A program made the position numbers and the translations under genes. The notes beneath the pieces were generated by a model. It was not told the origin of the DNA and made no database searches. It saw nothing but the letters and a program-made list of their open reading frames with translations. A stretch of 19,247 bases of DNA from Bacillota bacterium (GTDB lineage: Bacteria > Bacillota > Clostridia > Christensenellales > CAG-138). The stretch lies in assembly GCA_023416175.1 (NCBI GenBank), contig JAEZIE010000186.1, forward strand, positions 1 through 19,247, written 5' to 3'. Position 1 is the first letter of the stretch. Each line of letters opens with the position of its first letter. Positions 13,732-19,247 of this stretch are shown one piece after another.

Positions 13732-14580
13732 ATGCAAACCACATTGATTACCATTGGCCTAATTCTAAGTATCGTTGTCTGCTTTGCGTTACCCGTCGTA
13801 TCTTTCCTGGTCATGCGGCGGAAAAAGCTCAAAATCGGACGCGCGTTCTTCGTAGGCGTCCTCGCGTTTTCCGTCTCACAGGTGCTAATCCGCATACCCC
13901 TTTTGAATGTGTTCGGACAAACCCCGTTTATGCTGCAGCTTTCCCAAAACATTGTACCCTATGGGTTGTTTTTGGGGTTTACCGCAGGCTTGTTTGAAGA
14001 GGTTGCAAGGTTTCTATTCTGTAAGCTTCTGCTAAAAAAGAACAGGCGTTATGTGGACGCCATAGCTTTTGGTTTCGGCCATGGTGGAATAGAGGCCATT
14101 CTGTTGGTCGGGTTTATGCTGATTAACTCCCTGATCCTCTACATTGCCATGAACAACGGCACTTTGGTCGCTATGGTAGGGGAGGCCACCGCCGCCACTG
14201 TCATGGCTCAGTTGGGTACGCTCACGCCCGTTACCTCCATACTTGGTGGCGTAGAGCGGATATTCGCGGTGCTGCTGCACATTGGCTTCTCCGTCATGGT
14301 ATTTGCGGGCTTCGTACGGAAGCAGCCCGGGAAATATCTTGTATTTGCAATTCTTGCGCATACAGTGGTAGATGCGGCTGTGGTGATCATACCTTCCTTT
14401 GTGCCGATGAGCGCTCTTGCACTCGAAGGAATTGTACTGGTGTTTGCGGCATTGAGCCTTTTCTATACGCTTCGTGCAAAGAAAAACTTTCCCACGGTAG
14501 AATTGCCCGCGGAGGCCATTGGCGTGATTCCTGCGCAGGACGCTTCCGAGCAACCCGCAGGCCCTGCAGAGCAGCAGTAA
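13732..14580 (+). CDS. YhfC-family intramembrane metalloprotease (putative)
   Basis: 282 residues with about 7-8 membrane spans and a Pro/Gln-rich cytosolic or outer tail (PAQDASEQPAGPAEQQ). The family belongs to the wider CPBP-like group of intramembrane proteases. The characteristic motifs are present: GLFEEVARFLF (EExxR type), AFGFGHGGIEAI (His with nearby Glu), LLHIGFSVMVF and LAHTVVDAAVV. These conserved Glu and His residues in membrane spans are the expected catalytic and metal-binding set. ATG 13732 follows GGAGGGG by 6 bases; upstream in-frame reading to 13555 crosses the promoter and is rejected. The gene is divergent from the secreted repeat protein and closed by a terminator. The substrate is unknown. 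Confidence 0.85.
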   Translation: MQTTLITIGLILSIVVCFALPVVSFLVMRRKKLKIGRAFFVGVLAFSVSQVLIRIPLLNVFGQTPFMLQLSQNIVPYGLFLGFTAGLFEEVARFLFCKLLLKKNRRYVDAIAFGFGHGGIEAILLVGFMLINSLILYIAMNNGTLVAMVGEATAATVMAQLGTLTPVTSILGGVERIFAVLLHIGFSVMVFAGFVRKQPGKYLVFAILAHTVVDAAVVIIPSFVPMSALALEGIVLVFAALSLFYTLRAKKNFPTVELPAEAIGVIPAQDASEQPAGPAEQQ

Positions 14581-14597
14581 ATTGAGATTGGAATGTA

Positions 14598-14623
14598 AAA
14601 AGGGCGTCATAGACGCCCTTTTC
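14598..14623 (+). terminator. Terminator of the YhfC-family gene
   Basis: The perfect 11-pair stem AAAAGGGCGTC-ata-GACGCCCTTTT has T runs on both sides, so it can work in both directions. Confidence 0.9.
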
Positions 14624-14645
14624 ATATATCTTAATATTCTTTAGG

Positions 14646-14785
14646 TATCGCACCTGCGGCGGCGTGCCCTCGGCGGGGACGCCTCGGACACAAGGTCTGC
14701 GGCCGTCGCGATAGATTATTTTATAGCGAGAGGGCTGAGCCTTACGGCCCATAGCATACCGCAGGAGGGCGAAGACTGTGGTATG
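14646..14785. repeat. Structured non-coding block between terminator and marR
   Basis: Nested complementary segments: TATCGC (14646-14651) with GCGATA (14708-14713), CGGC (14657-14660) with GCCG (14702-14705), and GGCGT (14661-14665) with ACGCC (14679-14683). Two further hairpins follow: GGGC/GCCC (14732-14750) and CATACCGCAG/CTGTGGTATG (14755-14785, 10 pairs with one G-U). No gene is recognised. It could be a small RNA, a leader element or a dispersed repeat. Confidence 0.5.
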
Positions 14786-14856
14786 ACAATTCTAATGCGT
14801 TTTTTTTACATTCGCGACATATTCGCCTCTTTACAATAAAAAATTGCAGGAGCATA

Positions 14857-14895
14857 ATGGTTAAGTACGTAACAATGAAGCACTTCACTAAATAA
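14857..14895 (+). CDS. Possible 12-residue leader peptide upstream of marR
   Basis: ATG at 14857, 4 bases after AGGAG, encodes MVKYVTMKHFTK and stops 12 bases before the marR start. The stop codon runs into the marR ribosome binding site. Short leader peptides can control resistance genes by ribosome stalling. Here the evidence is only the placement, and the spacing from its AGGAG is short. The frame also contains the palindrome-like GTTAAGTACGTAAC (14860-14873), which may simply be a MarR operator. Confidence 0.2.
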   Translation: MVKYVTMKHFTK

Positions 14896-14907
14896 AGGAG
14901 GACTAGA

Positions 14908-15417
14908 ATGCCCGAACGTCACTTGGACGCAGTGCTGCAGTTGGAACAGCTTTTTTGCTTGCGCCGGGTGTTACACCGTAAGGCGATGGAAGCTTTGCCG
15001 CTGCACCGCGGCCAGCTTCCTGTGCTTGAGCATATCCGGCAAAATCCGGGATGTACGCAAGTGCAGATTGCGGAAGCCCTGCTCGTGTCCCCGTCTTCGG
15101 TCGCGCAATCCACGAAACGGATGCAGCGGGACGGGCTCCTGAAAAAGCGGACGGAGGAAGACCAGCGCTGTAACCGGCTGTATTTGACAACAAAAGGTGA
15201 ACAGGTCTCTGCAGCATGCAAGGAAAAGTTTATTGAGATGGATGCAGAAGTGTTCTCTGTTCTTTCCATTGAGGAGATGGATACGCTTTCCTCCCTGCTC
15301 GGGAAGTTGGTCACAAACGCTGCACAGCACGCCAAGCTGGATTTGGATCAATTGGATTTTATGTTTCTCATGCATCTTAAACACAAAATGCATGGAAACA
15401 AACTGGGGGATAAATAA
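14908..15417 (+). CDS. MarR-family transcriptional regulator
   Basis: 169 residues with a winged helix: HIRQNPGCTQVQIAEALLVSPSSVAQSTKRMQRDGLLKKRTEEDQRCNRLYLTTKGE (about residues 42-100). The recognition helix is PSSVAQSTKRMQRDG and the wing is RTEEDQRCNRLYL. Helices at both ends would form the dimer. AGGAGG precedes the ATG. The gene ends 2 bases before the first ABC gene, so the three genes form one operon. MarR proteins next to heterodimeric ABC exporters usually repress the operon and respond to a drug-like ligand. The imperfect palindrome GTTAAGTACGTAAC at 14860-14873, just after a TACAAT (14832-14837), is a fair operator candidate. Confidence 0.92.
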   Translation: MPERHLDAVLQLEQLFCLRRVLHRKAMEALPLHRGQLPVLEHIRQNPGCTQVQIAEALLVSPSSVAQSTKRMQRDGLLKKRTEEDQRCNRLYLTTKGEQVSAACKEKFIEMDAEVFSVLSIEEMDTLSSLLGKLVTNAAQHAKLDLDQLDFMFLMHLKHKMHGNKLGDK

Positions 15418-15419
15418 GC

Positions 15420-17159
15420 ATGCTAAAAACGCTCATGCGCTACTTGGGCGCATACAAAAAGCAAACCATTCTATCGCCGATTACGATGATACTGGAAGTG
15501 GCCATGGAAGTGACAATTCCCTTCCTGATGTCGCGCATCATCAATATCGGCGTTGCGAACCGGGATATCGCGTACATTACCAAAATTGGCCTGATTATGA
15601 TCGGCATGGCGTTTCTGTCGCTGTGCTTTGGCATGTTGACCTCCCGCCTGTCCTCTACGGCGGGCGCGGGGTTTGCGCAGAATATCAGGCGTGGGCTGTT
15701 TGCTAGGATACAGGATTTTTCCTTTTCCAACATTGACCGATTCAGCACGGCAAGCCTTGTAACAAGGCTGACCACCGACGTCACCAGTGTTCAAAACACA
15801 TTTATGATGACATTGCGCCTTGCGGTTCGCGCACCGGTCATGCTTGTGTTTGCGGTTATTATGGCCGTTTCCATCAACACCGAACTTGCAACGGTATTCC
15901 TGATTGCGGTACCCGTGCTGGGCGGAACGTTGGCGTTTGTGATGTCCAACGCGTATCCACGGTTTAAAAAGATGCTGGCTGAATATGACAAAATGAACCG
16001 CAACGTCCAGGAGGACCTCATAGGCATCCGCGTGGTCAAGGCATTTGTGCGTGAGAACCATGAGACGGAAAAATTCCGCGAGGTTTCCACGAAAGTCATG
16101 TCCCTACAGTACGCGGCCGAACGTATCGTCATCTGGATCATGCCTGCCATGATGCTGGTGATGTACGGGTGTATGATCGCTATCTCCTGGTTTGGCGGCG
16201 TACGTATCATAAACGGTACCATGCTCACCGGCGATCTGATGAGCTTTATCAGTTATACCACCCAGATTTTAATGTCTTTGATGATGATGGGCATGGTATT
16301 CATGATGATCGTCATCACCCGCGCTTCCTTTGCGCGTATTGCCGAGGTGCTCGAGGAAAAGACGGATATCGTCAACCCAAAGGATGGCATACAGGAAGTG
16401 CCGGATGGCAGTGTCACATACAAAAACGTGCGCTTCCGTTACAGCGCGGGCTCAGGCGAGCCGACGCTTAGCGACATTGACCTAACCATTCCGGCAGGGC
16501 AGACGGTTGGCATAATGGGTGCGACAGGTTCGGCCAAGACCACATTGGTGCAGTTGATCCCGCGTCTTTATGACGTGGAAGCGGGCGGCGTTTTTGTGGG
16601 CGGGAACGATGTGCGCAGTTATGATCTGAAAGCATTGCGGGATAGTGTCGCCATTGTGCTGCAAAACAACGTCCTGTTTTCCGGCACCATACGTGAAAAC
16701 CTCAAATGGGGCAACGCGGAAGCTACGGATGAAGAGGTTGAACGGGCCTGCAGTATTGCCCAGGCGCACGATTTTATCATGGGCTTCCCCAAAGGCTACG
16801 ATACGGAGCTTGGACAGGGTGGCGTTAACCTTTCCGGCGGCCAGAAGCAGCGGTTGTGCATCGCCCGCGCGCTCATTAAGCGCCCTAAGATCATGATACT
16901 GGACGATAGCACAAGCGCTGTTGATACCGATACCGACCGCCGCATCCGCAGCGGCCTAAAGCAAGAGTTGGAGGGAATGACCACCATAATCATCGCGCAG
17001 CGTGTTGCTTCCATCATGGATGCAGATCAGATCGTTGTGCTCGATGAAGGGCGCTTGAGCGCGGTGGGTACCCATGAGGAACTCTTGCAAAACAGCGAAA
17101 TATACCGTGAAGTCTTTGCTTCCCAGCGCAAAGGAGTGGATGAATATGCCAGGGCATGA
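15420..17159 (+). CDS. Heterodimeric ABC exporter, subunit with degenerate ATPase site
   Basis: 579 residues: a 6-helix exporter membrane domain (about 1-320) fused to an ATPase domain. The nucleotide-binding motifs are Walker A GATGSAKT (367-374), signature LSGGQ (471-475) and Walker B IMILDDSTSAVD. The catalytic Glu is replaced by Asp496, and Ala372 stands where Gly is usual before the Walker A lysine. A Walker B Asp is the mark of the degenerate partner in heterodimeric exporters such as BmrCD, LmrCD and TM287/288. It begins 2 bases after the marR stop behind GGGGGA, and the partner gene overlaps its end by 14 bases. The transported compound is not predictable; a drug, lipid or peptide is possible. 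Confidence 0.95.
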   Translation: MLKTLMRYLGAYKKQTILSPITMILEVAMEVTIPFLMSRIINIGVANRDIAYITKIGLIMIGMAFLSLCFGMLTSRLSSTAGAGFAQNIRRGLFARIQDFSFSNIDRFSTASLVTRLTTDVTSVQNTFMMTLRLAVRAPVMLVFAVIMAVSINTELATVFLIAVPVLGGTLAFVMSNAYPRFKKMLAEYDKMNRNVQEDLIGIRVVKAFVRENHETEKFREVSTKVMSLQYAAERIVIWIMPAMMLVMYGCMIAISWFGGVRIINGTMLTGDLMSFISYTTQILMSLMMMGMVFMMIVITRASFARIAEVLEEKTDIVNPKDGIQEVPDGSVTYKNVRFRYSAGSGEPTLSDIDLTIPAGQTVGIMGATGSAKTTLVQLIPRLYDVEAGGVFVGGNDVRSYDLKALRDSVAIVLQNNVLFSGTIRENLKWGNAEATDEEVERACSIAQAHDFIMGFPKGYDTELGQGGVNLSGGQKQRLCIARALIKRPKIMILDDSTSAVDTDTDRRIRSGLKQELEGMTTIIIAQRVASIMDADQIVVLDEGRLSAVGTHEELLQNSEIYREVFASQRKGVDEYARA

Positions 17160-19041
17160 GCATAACAGAATGGGTGGAAAGGGCAAGGGCCCCAAAAACG
17201 CAATGGGCACGTTAAAGCGTATTTTGGGGTACCTAAAGCCATATAAAATACAGCTGGTGGTTGTGCTCGTCAGCGTACTCATCAGCACGGGCGCTTCCGT
17301 TGCAGGTTCCTATTTTTTAAAGCCGCTGATTAACGATTTTATTCTGCCGTTGGTCGGCCAGAAAAACCCGGATCTTACGCCGCTCGCGACAATGCTTTTG
17401 CGCATTGGGGTTGTCTACGCTGTGGGCGTTGGCGCAGCATACCTCTATAACCGGCTGATGATTAACGTATCCGTAGGCACCCTCAACAGCATTCGTAACG
17501 ATTTGTTCGCGCACATGCAGAAGCTGCCGCTCAAGTATTTTGATGCACACACCCACGGCGAACTGATGAGCCGGTATACCAATGATACGGATACGCTTCG
17601 CCAGTTCCTGGGGCAAAGCTTCGTGCAGATTATTTCTTCCACGCTCACAGTAATCAGCGTATTTGTCGTGATGCTTATATTGAGCCCGGTACTTACCGTA
17701 CTGGTGGTCGTCATGCTTGGCGTCATGCTCTGGTCGGTGCAGGTGTTAGGCAAACGTAGCGGCATGTACTTCCGCAGGCAGCAGGAGGCAATCGGGGCCG
17801 CGAACGGGTACATTGAAGAAATGATAGAAGGCCAGAAGGTGGTCAAGGTATTTTCGCGTGAGGAGGAAGTCAAGGGTCGCTTTGACAATCTCAATGACGA
17901 ACTCTATAAATCCGCGCGGGGCGCAAACACGTTTGCCAGCATCTTGATGCCCGTCATGAACAACCTTTCCTATGTGCATTACGCGCTCACTGCAATGACG
18001 GGAGGATTGCTTGTGGTAAGCTATGGGCTTGACATTGGTACGCTTGCGGCGTTTTTGCAGTATACCCGCTCGTTTTCACAGCCAATCATACAAGTGTCCC
18101 AGCAGTTCAACGCAGTGCTGCAGGCCCTTGCCGGGGCAGAACGCATATTCGAGCTGATCGATCAGGAGCAGGAATTCGACGAAGGCACGGTTGCTCTTGT
18201 TTATGTGGAAAAGAATGCGGATGGCTCTTTTATGGAAAGCAGCAAGCGCACCGGCACTTGGGCATGGAAGAAGACTGCAGAAAACGGTACTGTTACCTAT
18301 ACGGAAGTATGCGGCGATGTACGGCTTGAGGATGTGGATTTCCGGTATGTGCCCGAGAAACCGGTCCTTGAAGATATGACTCTCTATGCAAAGCCGGGCC
18401 AGAAGATCGCATTCGTAGGCTCCACGGGTGCTGGTAAGACGACTATCACCAACCTCATCAACCGTTTCTATGATGTGAACGAAGGCCGGATTTTGTACGA
18501 CGGCATCAATATCAACGACATCAAAAAGGCCGATCTCAGGCGCTCGCTTGCGATCGTGCTGCAGGATACGCACCTGTTCACCGGCACTGTGATGGAAAAT
18601 ATCCGCTATGGGCGGCTTGACGCCACCGAAGCGGAAGTCAGACGGGCGGCGAAGCTGGCCAATGCGGATTCCTTTATCCGCCATCTGCCCGAAGGCTACG
18701 ATACCATGATCACCGCCGACGGCGCGAACCTGAGCCAGGGCCAACGGCAGCTTCTTGCCATTGCCCGCGCGGCGCTCGCCGACCCGCCGGTGCTGATACT
18801 GGACGAAGCCACAAGCTCCATCGACACCCGCACGGAAGCGCTCATTGAAAAAGGCATGGATCAGCTCATGCAGGGGCGCACGGTATTCGTTATCGCCCAC
18901 CGGCTATCCACCGTTCGAAACGCCAACGCCATTATGGTCCTGGAGAATGGACACATTATTGAGCGCGGGGATCATGACGACCTGATCGAACAGCGCGGCA
19001 AGTACTACCAGCTCTATACCGGCGCGTTCGAACTTTCCTGA
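17146..19041 (+). CDS. Heterodimeric ABC exporter, catalytic subunit
   Basis: 631 residues: a His/Gly/Lys-rich N-terminus (MPGHEHNRMGGKGKGPKN), a 6-helix membrane domain and an ATPase domain. Walker A is GSTGAGKTT (425-433) and Walker B is VLILDEATSS with the catalytic Glu554; the H-loop is FVIAHRLS. Its signature is LSQGQ (529-533) rather than LSGGQ. Paired with the upstream subunit, this yields one complete site (this Walker pair plus the partner's LSGGQ) and one degenerate site. About 45 extra residues (roughly 347-393) lie between membrane and ATPase domains, with GTWAWKK and VTYTEV segments. I chose ATG 17146, 9 bases after AAGGAG; ATG 17140 is only 3 bases away from it. It overlaps the first subunit gene. 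Confidence 0.95.
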   Translation: MPGHEHNRMGGKGKGPKNAMGTLKRILGYLKPYKIQLVVVLVSVLISTGASVAGSYFLKPLINDFILPLVGQKNPDLTPLATMLLRIGVVYAVGVGAAYLYNRLMINVSVGTLNSIRNDLFAHMQKLPLKYFDAHTHGELMSRYTNDTDTLRQFLGQSFVQIISSTLTVISVFVVMLILSPVLTVLVVVMLGVMLWSVQVLGKRSGMYFRRQQEAIGAANGYIEEMIEGQKVVKVFSREEEVKGRFDNLNDELYKSARGANTFASILMPVMNNLSYVHYALTAMTGGLLVVSYGLDIGTLAAFLQYTRSFSQPIIQVSQQFNAVLQALAGAERIFELIDQEQEFDEGTVALVYVEKNADGSFMESSKRTGTWAWKKTAENGTVTYTEVCGDVRLEDVDFRYVPEKPVLEDMTLYAKPGQKIAFVGSTGAGKTTITNLINRFYDVNEGRILYDGININDIKKADLRRSLAIVLQDTHLFTGTVMENIRYGRLDATEAEVRRAAKLANADSFIRHLPEGYDTMITADGANLSQGQRQLLAIARAALADPPVLILDEATSSIDTRTEALIEKGMDQLMQGRTVFVIAHRLSTVRNANAIMVLENGHIIERGDHDDLIEQRGKYYQLYTGAFELS

Positions 19042-19065
19042 TTGGAGACCATTTCATGCAAAAGG

Positions 19066-19098
19066 CCTGCGGATGAATTTCCGCAGGTCTCTTATTTC
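19066..19098 (+). terminator. Terminator of the marR-ABC operon, probably two-way
   Basis: The stem CCTGCGGA-tgaatt-TCCGCAGG (19066-19087) is followed by TCTCTTATTTC. On the minus strand CCTTTTGC follows, so it may also serve the convergent gene that ends at 19109. Confidence 0.8.
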
Positions 19099-19108
19099 TA
19101 ACAAGTTA

Positions 19109-19247
19109 TTAGTGCTTTTTCCGGCGCTGCCAAAGCTCGATGGCAGCACCCTCGATTTCCTTGCGGGGCAGGCGGGTGCTATCCAGATTGTTGTAGCCGA
19201 TTTCAATGTCTCCTTGCGAGAGGCCATCAATCACGGCGTCCGCAAAG
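19109..19247 (-). CDS. C-terminal 45+ residues of a truncated gene, possibly a short-chain dehydrogenase
   Basis: The minus strand carries the end of an open frame that continues beyond the window: FADAVIDGLSQGDIEIGYN...PRKEIEGAAIELWQRRKKH. The ADAVIDGL-GDIEIGY pattern recalls the last part of some DltE-like short-chain dehydrogenases, where the tail follows an ADAI(V)xGL helix. No Rossmann or active-site motif is inside the window, so this is only a resemblance. It converges on the ABC operon and probably shares the terminator at 19066-19098. Confidence 0.6.
   Translation of the reverse strand, partial: FADAVIDGLSQGDIEIGYNNLDSTRLPRKEIEGAAIELWQRRKKH

Noticed and set aside
14387..14752. 121-codon minus-strand frame
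   Set aside because: No ribosome site; it crosses the bidirectional terminator at 14598-14623 and enters the YhfC-family gene antisense.
18076..18900. 274-codon minus-strand frame
   Set aside because: Antisense to the ABC ATPase domain, which shows all expected motifs.
1..19247. Search for tRNA, rRNA, insertion sequences and attachment sites
   Set aside because: None seen by eye: no CCA-ended cloverleaf, no transposase or integrase motifs, no rRNA signature sequences.

Overview
The window looks like a chromosomal segment from a low-to-mid GC Gram-positive bacterium, most likely of the class Clostridia. Supporting signs are a threonine T-box leader in front of thrS, the ytxC-thrS gene pair known from Bacillus and relatives, a sigI-rsgI sigma/anti-sigma pair, ZapA, a membrane-anchored HtrA, an OadB-type sodium pump subunit with a very small OadG-like partner, strong AGGAGG ribosome binding sites and many rho-independent terminators. 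A lineage near Christensenellaceae would fit, but the sequence alone does not settle the family.

Layout. 1-2295 (minus): the 5' part of thrS with its promoter and T-box leader, preceded by ytxC. 2553-5439 (minus): an operon reading DUF368 membrane protein (undecaprenyl-phosphate translocase family), acyl-ACP thioesterase, peptidyl-prolyl isomerase and 3-methyladenine DNA glycosylase I, with a promoter at its head and a terminator at its end. 5583-6930 (plus): a divergent HtrA-like serine protease with a terminator. 6936-7094: a dense row of near-perfect hairpins. 7084-8149 (minus): a GNAT acetyltransferase, then zapA with its own promoter and terminator. 8369-9725 (plus): oadB-like subunit plus a 44-residue OadG-like protein. 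9762-11547 (plus): sigI-rsgI. 11548-12252: an 800-base region with no convincing gene but much potential secondary structure. 12253-13422 (minus): a secreted protein with three ~75-residue repeats. 13619-14623 (plus): a YhfC-family intramembrane metalloprotease. 14646-14785: another structured non-coding block. 14857-19098 (plus): marR and a heterodimeric ABC exporter. 19109-19247 (minus): the C-terminal end of an unidentified gene.

How the genes may work together. Several units concern the cell envelope: DUF368 (recycling of the lipid carrier), acyl-ACP thioesterase (fatty acid release), HtrA (envelope protein quality control), ZapA (Z-ring), SigI/RsgI (sensing at the cell surface) and the secreted repeat protein. 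The repeat protein lies next to sigI-rsgI and shares a low-complexity Lys/Gly/Asn style with the RsgI tail, so it is a reasonable, unproven candidate for a SigI-linked surface factor. MarR is likely the regulator of the exporter that follows it.

The most unusual parts are non-coding: the hairpin row at 6936-7094, the roughly 500-base structured block between two sister terminator-like hairpins (11691-12235), and the block at 14646-14785. All three lie just downstream of a gene's terminator.
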